Source: Seonamhaeicola sp.
GTDB taxonomy: Bacteria; Bacteroidota; Bacteroidia; Flavobacteriales; Flavobacteriaceae
Assembly (NCBI RefSeq): GCF_028281565.1
Contig: NZ_JANQJQ010000029.1
Location: 1 to 64,000, forward strand
Reading direction: 5' to 3'
DNA: 64,000 bases
Part shown: in pieces, positions 17,962-26,457 of the stretch
Layout: every line of letters begins with the position of its first letter
Numbering within the stretch: position 1 is the stretch's first letter
Notes under the pieces: generated by a model
The model's database searches: none
Told to the model about the DNA's origin: nothing
The model's input: only the letters and a program-made list of their open reading frames with translations
Made by a program: the position numbers and the translations under genes

Positions 17962-18030
17962 CGTCATTCCGAACAAAGTGAAGGAATCTATTTAATGAGA
18001 TTGCCGCGTCATTTCATTCCTCGCAATGAC
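17962..18030. repeat. Palindromic repeat abutting the punA stop codon
   Basis: The element begins at the base after the punA TAA. It opens CGTCATTCCGAAC and closes GCAATGAC, with an internal ATTGC...GCAAT pair. It is of the common Bacteroidota GTCATTCC...AATGAC type. It lies within the arsenosugar operon, between punA and arsM. Confidence 0.7.
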
Positions 18031-18048
18031 ATATAAATAAAACTTTTT

Positions 18049-19020
18049 ATGAGTAACTACTTAGAAACCACCCACGATGTATATAAAGAAGCCGCTTTAA
18101 CCCCGGATGTAGGCTTATGCTGCACCACCAATCCCGTTTGGGAATTACCCGGTTTAAAGATCCCCAGAATCATGCAGGAAATGAATTATGGTTGTGGCTC
18201 TACGGTACATGCCAGAGACCTGACAAATAACCCGAAAATGTTATATGTTGGTGTTGGCGGTGGTATGGAACTTCTGCAATTCTCATATTTTAATCGCGAA
18301 AAAGGTGGTGTGATCGGTATTGATGTGGTAGATGAAATGCTGGAAGCTTCCCGTAAAAATTTTAAAGAAGCCGAAGCCTTAAATCCCTGGTTTAAGAGTG
18401 AATTTGTCGATTTGCGAAAAGGGGACGCCCTTAGCCTTCCGGTGGAAGATAATAGTATTGATGTGGCTGCCCAAAACTGCTTATTCAATATCTTTAAGGA
18501 AGACGATTTAAAAAAGGCCATTGCCGAAATGTATCGCGTATTAAAACCTCACGGACGCTTAGTGATGAGCGACCCTACCTGCGAGCAACCCATGAACGAC
18601 AGTTTACGTAATGACGACAGGCTTCGTGCCTTATGCTTAAGCGGTAGCTTACCCATTAAAGACTACGTAAAAATGCTTACCGATGCCGGTTTTGGTACTA
18701 TAGAAATAAGAGCCCGAAAGCCCTATAGAGTGTTGAGCCCCAAACATTATGATACGGATGAGCTGATCTATATTGAATCCATAGAAGTCGCTGCCATTAA
18801 AGATCCTATGCCTACCGATGGCCCCTGTGTATTTACGGGTAAGGCTGCTATTTATTTTGGGGATGACGATTTTGTTGATGACAAAGCAGGGCATATTTTA
18901 CTTAAAAATCAACCTTTAGCCGTTTGCGATAAGACGGCCGCTAATTTGGCGGCTCTTGGCAGAGATGATATTTTTATTAGCGAGTCGACCTATCATTATG
19001 ACGGTGGCGGATGCTGCTAA
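18049..19020 (+). CDS. arsM: Arsenosugar biosynthesis arsenite methyltransferase ArsM
   Basis: This SAM-dependent methyltransferase (323 residues) is expected to convert arsenite to mono- and dimethylarsenicals, supplying ArsS. The SAM motif is LYVGVGGGMELLQF (about residues 64-77). VIGIDVVDEMLE and the post-I loop AQNCLFNIF follow. Cysteine-rich signatures expected for As(III) binding are VGLCCTT (residues 22-28), NYGCGST, SDPTCEQP and the extreme C-terminus DGGGCC. The C-terminal third resembles the extended form annotated with ArsS clusters. It follows punA after an 87-nt gap occupied by a repeat, and precedes the DUF547 gene by 30 nt. Confidence 0.92.
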   Translation: MSNYLETTHDVYKEAALTPDVGLCCTTNPVWELPGLKIPRIMQEMNYGCGSTVHARDLTNNPKMLYVGVGGGMELLQFSYFNREKGGVIGIDVVDEMLEASRKNFKEAEALNPWFKSEFVDLRKGDALSLPVEDNSIDVAAQNCLFNIFKEDDLKKAIAEMYRVLKPHGRLVMSDPTCEQPMNDSLRNDDRLRALCLSGSLPIKDYVKMLTDAGFGTIEIRARKPYRVLSPKHYDTDELIYIESIEVAAIKDPMPTDGPCVFTGKAAIYFGDDDFVDDKAGHILLKNQPLAVCDKTAANLAALGRDDIFISESTYHYDGGGCC

Positions 19021-19050
19021 ACGATAACCGCCCTTTAATTATGTTTTGCT

Positions 19051-19914
19051 ATGAGATGTCTTTGCTCCATATTCCTGATCTGTTGTTTGGTGGCTTGTGG
19101 TGGCACAAAAAAGGTGACTCAAAAAAAAGAAAGTGCCCCAACCCAACCGGGCATTCATAAAGATTCTGTTTCAAATAGTGACACTGAAGTTAAAAATGCA
19201 CCTGTTGACATAGAAGTACAGGAAGAAAAGACACCTTCCGAAGTTAACAATGATAGCATTTATATCATAAAAATCACTACACATGATGCATGGGACAATC
19301 TTTTAAAACTTCATGTGACCCCTAAAGGGAACGTTAATTATAAAGGGTTTAAAAAGGACCATCGGAAGTTAAATGATTATATACGCCACTTAGGTGAAAA
19401 TATGCCAACCAAAGACTGGTTAAAACATCACGAACTCGCCTACTGGATCAACGCATACAATGCTTTTACTATTGATCTGATTTTGCGACACTATCCCGTT
19501 AAAAGCATCAAAGACATCAAAGATCCCTGGAAACAACGCCACTGGAAATTAGGGGATGTATGGTATAATCTGGATGAGATTGAACACCAGATCCTTAGGA
19601 AAATGGACGAACCCCGCATTCATTTTGCTATTAATTGTGCCTCGGTGTCTTGTCCTAAATTGCAAAACACTGCTTTTAGTAGCACTAATTTAGACCAACA
19701 ATTAACGAAAGCTACTAAAGATTTTTTAAGCGATACAACCAAAAATCAGATCTCTGAAGATCAAATAGAGCTATCTAAACTGTTTCAATGGTTTGCCAAA
19801 GATTTTAAAAAGTATGGTTCCTTAATTGATTTTCTAAACCGCTACTCAGACGTTCAAATTTCTGAAAAGGCCAAAAAACGTTTTATGGATTATAACTGGG
19901 GTTTGAATGAGTAA
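19051..19914 (+). CDS. DUF547 domain lipoprotein of arsenosugar cluster
   Basis: This is a 287-residue envelope lipoprotein. The signal peptide ends with the lipobox LVACGG, and a Ser/Glu/Lys-rich linker of about 70 residues follows. The DUF547 domain (about residues 85-270) has AYWINAYNAFTIDLI, HQILRKMDEPRIHFAINCASVSCPKL and LSKLFQWFAKDF. The INCAS-xSCP pair of cysteines and the preceding His resemble a thiol-protease-like or metal site, but no activity is established to my knowledge. It overlaps transferase 2 by 8 nt. A second DUF547 protein is at 27449-28159. NCBI annotation often lists DUF547 proteins near arsenosugar genes. Confidence 0.82.
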   Translation: MRCLCSIFLICCLVACGGTKKVTQKKESAPTQPGIHKDSVSNSDTEVKNAPVDIEVQEEKTPSEVNNDSIYIIKITTHDAWDNLLKLHVTPKGNVNYKGFKKDHRKLNDYIRHLGENMPTKDWLKHHELAYWINAYNAFTIDLILRHYPVKSIKDIKDPWKQRHWKLGDVWYNLDEIEHQILRKMDEPRIHFAINCASVSCPKLQNTAFSSTNLDQQLTKATKDFLSDTTKNQISEDQIELSKLFQWFAKDFKKYGSLIDFLNRYSDVQISEKAKKRFMDYNWGLNE

Positions 19915-20689
19915 ATTATCCATCATCATACCCGTTCTAAACGAAGCAGAAAACATTATTAAACTGCTCAATCATCTTTTAATTAATGCAGATAAAGAAA
20001 ATATCTCAGAGATCATTATAGTGGATGGCGGTAGTGATGATGACACCCAAAATATAATTAAAGCATTTGTGTCAGGTCGAGCGCAGTCGAGACCTATTAA
20101 AAACCTCTCAACTGCACTTCGACAAGCTCTGTATGACACGCTCGAGAAGACAGGCATATTACTTTTAAATTCAACAAAGGGGCGCGCAAAACAAATGAAT
20201 GCCGGTGCTAAAAAGGCCTCCGGAAACATTCTTTATTTTTTACATGCCGACTCATTCCCTCCAAAACATTTTGACCGACTCATCATCAAGGAAGTAGAAA
20301 ATGGCAATCAGGCGGGATGTTTCAGAATGAAATTCAACAGCAACCATTGGTGGCTGCAACTAGCCGGATGGTTCACTAAATTTTCATGGCGTATGGCCCG
20401 AGGTGGTGATCAAAGCCAGTTTATAACCAAATCGCTTTTTAATGATATTGGTGGTTTTGATGAGCGCTTCACCATTTATGAAGACAACGATTTAATAAGC
20501 AAACTTTACAAACGCAAACAGTTTGTGGTCATTCAGGAATGGCTGACCACATCGTCCCGATGTTATTGTACCAACGGTGTTTGGAAGCTACAATTTCATT
20601 ATTGGAATATTCACCTGAAAAAATGGTTTGGCGCCGATGCTGATACCTTAAATCAATACTATTTGAAACACGTTCATGTTAAAAAATAA
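19907..20689 (+). CDS. Arsenosugar cluster glycosyltransferase 2 (TIGR04283-like)
   Basis: This family 2-like GT-A glycosyltransferase (260 residues) is of the rSAM/selenodomain-associated transferase 2 type. The N-terminus SIIIPVLNEAENI leads to IIIVDGGSDDDTQNI. GRAKQMNAGAKKASG and ILYFLHADSFPP follow, and the C-terminal part has GGDQSQFI and GGFDERFTIYED. It likely finishes the arsenosugar by adding or altering the aglycone sugar. An oddity is that residues about 55-77 are not family sequence. They are encoded by a 69-bp palindromic intergenic-type repeat (20070-20138) inserted in frame between the DGGSDD loop and the GRAKQMN motif. The protein is roughly 30 residues longer than I would expect. 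Whether it remains active is uncertain. Confidence 0.85.
   Translation: MSKLSIIIPVLNEAENIIKLLNHLLINADKENISEIIIVDGGSDDDTQNIIKAFVSGRAQSRPIKNLSTALRQALYDTLEKTGILLLNSTKGRAKQMNAGAKKASGNILYFLHADSFPPKHFDRLIIKEVENGNQAGCFRMKFNSNHWWLQLAGWFTKFSWRMARGGDQSQFITKSLFNDIGGFDERFTIYEDNDLISKLYKRKQFVVIQEWLTTSSRCYCTNGVWKLQFHYWNIHLKKWFGADADTLNQYYLKHVHVKK
20070..20138. repeat. Palindromic dispersed repeat inside a coding sequence
   Basis: Ends TGTCA (20070-20074) and TGACA (20134-20138) flank imperfect inverted arms GGTCGAGCGCAGTCGAGA and TCTCAACTGCACTTCGAC. The length is 69 nt, which preserves frame with no stop. Bases 20111-20143 are identical to intergenic 23361-23393. Confidence 0.85.
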
Positions 20690-20766
20690 TAAAAGTGGTG
20701 TAACAAAATGTTAATTATACGGTCTTCTTTTTGTAATGACTTAAATTCACTGCAAAACTAAAACAG

Positions 20767-22302
20767 ATGAAATACATTTTTACCGTTTTACTTGGTTTAC
20801 TATCCATAACTTTTTCTTTTTCTCAAGCGTCTGTTAGCTCCAAATTAGTAGATGCCACTACCCAAAAACCAATTCCTTACGCTACCATCAGTTTTAATAA
20901 AAAATCCGGAGTCATCACGAATACCGATGGGGAGTTTCAAATGTATTTAAACTCGGATCCAACTTTAAAAGATTCCTTGTTTATAAGCTGTTTAGGGTAC
21001 GAAACCAAAAGTATACCTGTTTTGAATTTCAATGAAAGTATGGTTCTTCTTAGCCAAAAATCTATAGAACTGGAGGAGGTTTTAGTCTCGAATAAAAATT
21101 ATACGGTTGAAGAAATTATTGAAAAGGCCTATGAAAATCTGGCAACTAATTATGCTTTCAATTACAATAAAAGCAAGCTGTTCTTTCGGGAGTCCTATTT
21201 CAATCGCATTACAAAAAACAGTATTAAAGTAAAAGAATCGACTATCCCGGAAATTAATCAGCGATTTATTGACAGCATCATGACGATCATGCCCAAAGGT
21301 GCCGATGATTACACTGAAATATTAGGCGAATTATATACTAAATCCGACCTGAAAGACACCCATAAATTAGATATTATCAAAGCCTCTCATTTATACGACA
21401 AGAAAAAGGAAGTGTCATTTGAAGGCCTGGAAGAACGCTTTAACGACATCTTTAAAAAGCATATTAAACGCGATTCTTATTTTAAGATCAAATCGGGGAT
21501 CTTTGGTACCAAAGAAGAGATCGACTCATCTTTCTTTGACAGTGCCGATGACAAAGTCAAAAAAGAAAAAGAAAAAGAACAAACCGAAGCCTTTTTAGAA
21601 GCACAGAAAAAGAAAGAACAACAACGCAAAAGAAACTTTTTAAAACACCGAAAAAACACCATTACCAACCTGGGCAAAGCAAGTTTTATTTTTGAAGATA
21701 CCCACCTGAACTTTCTGGAGAAATCGAGAAAATACGACTTTGAATTACTGGATTATATCTTTCTAAACGACAATTTTGTTTATAAAATTAGTTTTGAACC
21801 GAAACGAGGTGCTGACTATAAAGGGGTACTCTACATAAACACTGATGATTTTGCCATTGTACGCGTGGATTATGAAAACGTAAAACCCCTTAGAAACTTC
21901 AGGCTGTTAGGTATTTCGTACCAGGAAAAACTACATAAAGGCACGTTGATCTATGCCAAAAACGATGTGGATACGTATACATTAAAGTATGCCGAAACTC
22001 AAACCGAAAATAATTTCGGTGTTAAAAGGCCCTTGAAAATTATCGAGAAAAACAAAAACGTAAAAGGACGCAGAAAGCAAAATGAATTGTCCACTGACTT
22101 ACACTTCATTATGTCTAATGCTTCCAAAAAAGAGTTGGTGGTTTTTGAAAGCGAAACTATTAACAAAACCGTATTTGATGTCTTTGAAGAAAAGCCCAGT
22201 GTAAGCCCTACCTATTTACCTGCTTATGATCCTGAATTCTGGGAAGGCCATAATGTGATTGAACCGAATCAGGCTATTAAAGATTTTAAAAGTATTGAGT
22301 AA
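20767..22302 (+). CDS. Exported carboxypeptidase-like regulatory domain protein
   Basis: This is a 511-residue envelope protein with a signal peptide (IFTVLLGLLSITFSFSQ). The first domain is the CarboxypepD_reg-like beta-sandwich (about residues 22-105: KLVDATTQKPIPYATISF, NTDGEFQM, CLGYETKSI). This is the plug-proximal domain seen in many Bacteroidota outer-membrane proteins. A charged Lys/Glu/Gln helical segment lies at about residues 255-300, and the C-terminal part is beta-rich. No full TonB-dependent receptor barrel is evident, so it is probably periplasmic or outer-membrane-associated. Function unknown. It converges on the phosphatase gene. Confidence 0.75.
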   Translation: MKYIFTVLLGLLSITFSFSQASVSSKLVDATTQKPIPYATISFNKKSGVITNTDGEFQMYLNSDPTLKDSLFISCLGYETKSIPVLNFNESMVLLSQKSIELEEVLVSNKNYTVEEIIEKAYENLATNYAFNYNKSKLFFRESYFNRITKNSIKVKESTIPEINQRFIDSIMTIMPKGADDYTEILGELYTKSDLKDTHKLDIIKASHLYDKKKEVSFEGLEERFNDIFKKHIKRDSYFKIKSGIFGTKEEIDSSFFDSADDKVKKEKEKEQTEAFLEAQKKKEQQRKRNFLKHRKNTITNLGKASFIFEDTHLNFLEKSRKYDFELLDYIFLNDNFVYKISFEPKRGADYKGVLYINTDDFAIVRVDYENVKPLRNFRLLGISYQEKLHKGTLIYAKNDVDTYTLKYAETQTENNFGVKRPLKIIEKNKNVKGRRKQNELSTDLHFIMSNASKKELVVFESETINKTVFDVFEEKPSVSPTYLPAYDPEFWEGHNVIEPNQAIKDFKSIE

Positions 22303-22306
22303 AAAT

Positions 22307-22341
22307 CCTTCCCTTTTCAAGGGAAGGTGTCACGAAGTGAC
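22307..22341. repeat. Two adjacent perfect hairpins
   Basis: CCTTCCCTT-TTC-AAGGGAAGG (22307-22327) is followed by GTCAC-GAA-GTGAC (22329-22341). They lie 4 nt after the end of the upstream plus-strand gene. They may act as a processing or termination structure between convergent genes. Confidence 0.7.
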
Positions 22342-22387
22342 GGAAGGGTTAAAACCACCCGGCTTTCTTTCCAAAAACGAATATTTT

Positions 22388-22462
22388 GTCAACCTGAACT
22401 TGTTTCAGGTTCTAATAGCGTTTAAAAGCAACTATGAGATTCTGAAATAAATTCAGAATGAC
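22388..22462. repeat. Palindromic intergenic repeat (TTCTGAA family)
   Basis: GTCA...TGAC ends enclose two hairpins: AACCTGAA-CTTG-TTTCAGGTT and ATTCTGAA...TTCAGAAT. The element lies just past the stop of the minus-strand phosphatase gene. Confidence 0.72.
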
Positions 22463-22469
22463 AGCCTTT

Positions 22470-23201
22470 TTATTTATTCCGCCCGGTTTCATCAGGATAA
22501 AGACCAGGCAAAGCATCACTCTGCCAAATGTCTTTGGTATCAATATCCATGGCGGTTAATTTACCTTTAAAAGCAGCACCGGTATCAATATTCCAAACAT
22601 TGGCGGCGTGCATAGGTACCTCAGAATTGTAATTGGTCGTTGGAGTATGCCCTATATAAATTTCAGAATAATGCTTTAAGCGTTTTGGATAAAACATAGA
22701 ACTTTGTTCAAGTGTTTTGTCCATAGCTAAAACCATTTCCCAAAGCGACCTATCTACACAGAAACTGGATTTATGCACTTCTCTTTCTACACCGTGTAAT
22801 GACGTAAATCCTGCATGGATAAACAACCTGTTTTTTCTGTCAATATGATAGAACGGCATACTTTTAAAAAAGCTCAAATGGGCTCTCTTTTGTTTGGGTG
22901 AAAAGCCTGTGTAACTTTCTATGGTTTCTTTACCGCCGTGCATATACCAGGTAGAATCCACCCCTTTGGATTTTAACCAGTTTTCACACCATATATCATG
23001 ATTGCCCTTGATGAAAACACAGTTGATTTTTTCAGATAATTCTATCAAAAGCTGAACCACATGGGCTGATTCGCTCCAGCCATCCACATAATCGCCCATA
23101 AAAATCAGGGTGTCCTCATCTTTAATCTCAATTTTATTCAATACTTGTATCAAAGCTTTTAAACCTCCGTGAATATCACCAATGGCTATAGTACGTCCCA
23201 T
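22470..23201 (-). CDS. Metallophosphoesterase / serine-threonine phosphatase family
   Basis: This is a cytosolic two-metal phosphoesterase (243 residues). Motifs appear in canonical order: GDIHGG at residues 8-13, GDYVDGW at about 36-42, KGNHDIW at about 64-70, and later FIHAGFT and IGHTPT. These supply the Asp, His and Asn metal ligands of PPP-type phosphatases such as bacterial PrpA or ApaH-like enzymes. The substrate (phosphoprotein or dinucleotide) cannot be decided. It is a single gene with its own promoter-like sequence, converging on the carboxypeptidase-regulatory-domain gene. Confidence 0.9.
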   Translation of the reverse strand: MGRTIAIGDIHGGLKALIQVLNKIEIKDEDTLIFMGDYVDGWSESAHVVQLLIELSEKINCVFIKGNHDIWCENWLKSKGVDSTWYMHGGKETIESYTGFSPKQKRAHLSFFKSMPFYHIDRKNRLFIHAGFTSLHGVEREVHKSSFCVDRSLWEMVLAMDKTLEQSSMFYPKRLKHYSEIYIGHTPTTNYNSEVPMHAANVWNIDTGAAFKGKLTAMDIDTKDIWQSDALPGLYPDETGRNK

Positions 23202-23217
23202 TAAAACATATTTTTGA

Positions 23218-23248
23218 CAAAGCTAAAAGTTTGTTTTAATAATTGAAA
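23218..23248 (-). promoter_or_regulatory. Promoter for the phosphatase gene
   Basis: On the minus strand TTTC (23245-23248, 3 of 4 to TTTG), a 19-nt spacer and TAGCTTTG (23218-23225, exact TAnnTTTG) precede the ATG at 23201. The leader would be about 10 nt. Confidence 0.52.
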
Positions 23249-23350
23249 CTTGAGGAAAAGATTTATTGCTTTGTTAACCTGTTAATAAATGCATTAGGAA
23301 TTGCAATAAGTTACCATATGATGCAGCATGACTTCTTGCTTTAATTAAGG

Positions 23351-23402
23351 AGACCTTTCGACTGCACTTCGACAAGCTCTGTATGACACGCTCAAGGTGA
23401 CA
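23351..23402. repeat. Dispersed repeat, intergenic copy of the 20070 element
   Basis: This copy shares an uninterrupted 33-bp match (23361-23393) with the element inside the transferase 2 gene. It lies in the gap between the phosphatase and the beta-barrel gene. Confidence 0.85.
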
Positions 23403-23427
23403 AGAGAAAAAGGACGTTAAGTTTAGA

Positions 23428-24693
23428 TTAAAAATACTGCCCGATACCAAACACAATACCCCGTGTAGCATCCTTAGTAACACCAACACCGTAGTCAATT
23501 CTGAAAATAGCATTGAAGATGCGTTTATGGATCACCCGAATGCCTAATCCGGTATATACTCTTATATTGTTACTATCTGTAAAGTCGCTTAAAGAACCAC
23601 CCGGTAATCGCCAGGTACCACTATCAACAAACACATTACTTTGTAGCGCCATATTCCCTTTGTCAATCAATGTATGGCGATACTCCGTATTAAACACAAT
23701 AGAACCGGTTCCTCTATCAATAACATTTCCAACACCTCTTATATTTACGTTATTATCTACGGAAAACGGTGCAAAAGGTGTTTCATCATTGGAAGATAAC
23801 CCAATACGCATCCGACTGGCCCAATTACCTTTTTGTCCAATACGTTTAAAGTAAAAAAGATCATTCCAGCCAATATAGAAATCCGGTAGCATGTCATTCG
23901 TAGACGTTACATACTGGAAATTAAACAAATTCCTGAATCCTGATACATACTGGTAATGGTAATTTAAATTATTATACTCATAAATAAACTTAGCCAGCCA
24001 TTTATGAACACTTAATTCCTGTGGGACATCAGGGCTTGTGGCCCCGGTTACATAATTATAATCTTCGGTAAAATAGGTGGCACCCAACTCCAGCCTGTTC
24101 TTAAAGTTGATCTTATAAAGCCCGAGTACCTCTACCGATCTGTTATTATACTTATAATCGGCAGTAGAATTATTGAAAAATACTGGCTCCAGGGTAGTTA
24201 AATCCTGGAGGTTTACAGCCAGACCTAACTGTCTTGAAAATAAAAACGGGGCTCTGAAACGAATCGCGTACGAATCGTAAACATCATGTTGATAAAACGC
24301 ACCCAAACCGATGTTCCTGCCAAGCAGGTTGAACTCCGTCAAGCCAATTCTAAAAGCAAATTCGTCATTATTAGTAGTGTAAATACTGGGCGACGGAATA
24401 ATTGTAAGGCTTTCTTCAATATTGTAAAATACATTATACGAACCTTCAGCTACTTTAAACACCTGGTAGTAGGCATGCGACACTGACGGCAAGCGTTTGA
24501 GCACTTCCATATCTTCATCCAACAGTAATGAATCCAAGGTTGTTCCCGGTTTAATTGAAGCTATTTTCTTTACAAAACTTGTTTTGAGTCTTTTGTTTCC
24601 CTGAACTTTAACATCAGAAACGATCGCATTTTGCCCATTCACGCAGAAAACTGCACAAAAAAGAATGCCAAACCATATGGTAATTTTCATCAT
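23428..24693 (-). CDS. BamA/TamA-like outer-membrane beta-barrel protein
   Basis: This is a predicted Omp85-like protein (421 residues). The signal peptide is ITIWFGILFCAVFCVNGQ. It has one short POTRA-like domain (about residues 22-95: VSDVKVQGNKRLKTSFVKKI, GTTLDSLLLDEDMEVLKRL). A beta-barrel follows with alternating aromatic strands and the expected late motif RGVGNVIDRGTGSIVFNTEYRH. The protein ends in Phe (GIGQYF), the usual outer-membrane C-terminal signal. The single POTRA and short length argue against BamA itself. Its start overlaps the preceding lipoprotein stop by 4 nt, so it is the last gene of a short operon. The cargo is unknown. Confidence 0.83.
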   Translation of the reverse strand: MMKITIWFGILFCAVFCVNGQNAIVSDVKVQGNKRLKTSFVKKIASIKPGTTLDSLLLDEDMEVLKRLPSVSHAYYQVFKVAEGSYNVFYNIEESLTIIPSPSIYTTNNDEFAFRIGLTEFNLLGRNIGLGAFYQHDVYDSYAIRFRAPFLFSRQLGLAVNLQDLTTLEPVFFNNSTADYKYNNRSVEVLGLYKINFKNRLELGATYFTEDYNYVTGATSPDVPQELSVHKWLAKFIYEYNNLNYHYQYVSGFRNLFNFQYVTSTNDMLPDFYIGWNDLFYFKRIGQKGNWASRMRIGLSSNDETPFAPFSVDNNVNIRGVGNVIDRGTGSIVFNTEYRHTLIDKGNMALQSNVFVDSGTWRLPGGSLSDFTDSNNIRVYTGLGIRVIHKRIFNAIFRIDYGVGVTKDATRGIVFGIGQYF

Positions 24694-25424
24694 TCGGCTA
24701 TAAAAGGTGACATAATAACTTCATTTACCCAATTATCTAAACTCACATCCATAACCGTAAATATATAAGTTTCTCCTTTAATAAGGTCCGGAGGTGTTCC
24801 CCGGGTAACATTTAAAACTACATTACCTAAGTTATAATATTGAAAACGGTTCTCCATGGTATAGGTTCCGGATAATAGTTCAAATGTTTCAGTTGCCAAA
24901 ACTTCGAAAAAAATGGCATTATCTTCCTCCGAACGTACATCCCAGCTAAAAACAGGCATCAATGATGTATCTTGATTTATACTAAGTTCAGAACTCCACA
25001 CAGTTGGTTGAGTGTCAACCTTCAACCGGATAGGGGTAGAAATTTCAATTTTATCTTCACGCTCATAAATCACCACAACCCATTTACAGGTTGAACGTAT
25101 TTTAAAAACACCTAAAGCACCTTGAAAAAAAGGCTCCGGAGTTATTGGAGTGAACTGATAACTGGAATAGTCGTTCTCATCATCTGCCCAGGACTGGTAT
25201 AGCCTAAAGTCTTTTGCGCCTTCTTCGGGGTAAAAATATACATTAATAAGACCGCCAATAGTATTATCACTGGCGGCGCATGCAATGACCTCGTGGTTTA
25301 TAAAATCCTGATCTTCCAAAAACTCCGACAGAATAGTTTCATTATCAAAAACAATATTCGGATTATCGTCTTCTAAACATGACATCAGAAAAAAAACGGG
25401 GATGATATATAAAAATTTTTTCAA
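24690..25424 (-). CDS. Hypothetical lipoprotein
   Basis: I do not recognise a family. The 244-residue protein has a lipoprotein signal (KFLYIIPVFFLMSCLEDD) with Cys at residue 16 as the predicted lipidation site. Asp/Glu after that Cys is common in exported Bacteroidota lipoproteins. The remainder is predicted beta-rich, with two internal Cys (ACAASD and STCKW). It overlaps both neighbours by 4 nt (ATGA junctions), between a GH113-like enzyme upstream and a beta-barrel protein downstream. A surface or periplasmic partner of the barrel is possible. Confidence 0.8.
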   Translation of the reverse strand: MKKFLYIIPVFFLMSCLEDDNPNIVFDNETILSEFLEDQDFINHEVIACAASDNTIGGLINVYFYPEEGAKDFRLYQSWADDENDYSSYQFTPITPEPFFQGALGVFKIRSTCKWVVVIYEREDKIEISTPIRLKVDTQPTVWSSELSINQDTSLMPVFSWDVRSEEDNAIFFEVLATETFELLSGTYTMENRFQYYNLGNVVLNVTRGTPPDLIKGETYIFTVMDVSLDNWVNEVIMSPFIAE

Positions 25425-26419
25425 TGTAAACTATAGTATTGTTTAATTATTTGTTCTGCCTGCTTATTCTGCGGTGTAAACCTGGAATTACCGGTACCTC
25501 CTGCCCTTTCATGATTATGGAACCATTTCCAAATAAAACCGCCTGCAAACCAATCTTCCGCCCAAAAGGTTTCAAACAACGCTTTAGTGGCATTGGTCTG
25601 TGCTTCCAGGTTCACCTGGTTCATACTGCGATCACTTTTCCAGGGCGCTTTACCGGTGTAATCTACACTTCTATAACCAAATTCGGTAAACAGAACCGGT
25701 TTACCAAACGCTTTCTGTTTGCTTTTTATGTCCGGCAAATGCGTTTGCCAGCCTTTTAAACAGGCTTCTACTTCAGGTGTTTGGCTGTCACTTACCGGAA
25801 AGTAGGCATCAATACCTATAAAATCCAAGTCACCCCAAAAAGGCGTGCGCTTAAATTCATCCCAGTTAGCAGCATAAGTTAGTTTTCCTTTATATACCGC
25901 TCTAATGCTTTTTATTAGTTCCTGCCAGTACTCAGGCCTGTTATCGATAAAGGCTTCCAATTCTGTTCCTATACAAAACAGTTCAACCCTTAATTCCTGA
26001 GCCAACTGCGCATAGTCCAAAATAAATTTAGAATACGACGTTTCAAAAGCGTTCCAATCGTTTTTATTAGTCATTTTAATGTATCCGGTAAACTCGCCAC
26101 GCCAAACCCAGATTTGGGGTTTTAGCATGATCTTTATGTGCTGCTTTCTGAGTTCCCGAACGTATTGTTTGGCACCTGCTTTTGTTTCACCAAACCACTG
26201 TCTGTCTGTGTCGTAAATTACATTCGGACTGTTCAAATCCCTAACAAACCCAAAAGGCATCACCGAAGCATAATTGGCATTCACACGAACCACCGGTGTT
26301 ACATGATTTTGATCTATAGCCTCTTTTGAGGCCACAAAACTTACGCCGTTAATTTTTTCAACCTGCCCATTACAGGATTGAAGCGCCAACCACATCATTA
26401 AGAGCCCGAATATCTTCAT
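25421..26419 (-). CDS. GH113-like glycoside hydrolase lipoprotein
   Basis: This is a predicted TIM-barrel glycosidase (332 residues) anchored as a lipoprotein (LALQSCNG lipobox, Cys at residue 16). Sequence characteristic of the GH113-like barrel includes IKIMLKPQIWVWRGEFTG, LFCIGTELEAFID (likely acid/base Glu), FIGIDAYFP and VLFTEFGYRS (likely nucleophile Glu), plus WFAGGFIWKWF. GH113 members are known as beta-mannanases/mannosidases, but specificity should not be assumed. It begins an ATGA-overlapping trio with the lipoprotein and the barrel protein. Confidence 0.8.
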   Translation of the reverse strand: MKIFGLLMMWLALQSCNGQVEKINGVSFVASKEAIDQNHVTPVVRVNANYASVMPFGFVRDLNSPNVIYDTDRQWFGETKAGAKQYVRELRKQHIKIMLKPQIWVWRGEFTGYIKMTNKNDWNAFETSYSKFILDYAQLAQELRVELFCIGTELEAFIDNRPEYWQELIKSIRAVYKGKLTYAANWDEFKRTPFWGDLDFIGIDAYFPVSDSQTPEVEACLKGWQTHLPDIKSKQKAFGKPVLFTEFGYRSVDYTGKAPWKSDRSMNQVNLEAQTNATKALFETFWAEDWFAGGFIWKWFHNHERAGGTGNSRFTPQNKQAEQIIKQYYSLH

Positions 26420-26457
26420 TCACAGTTTTTTCTGACTCCTAATTTACTATTAATCCT

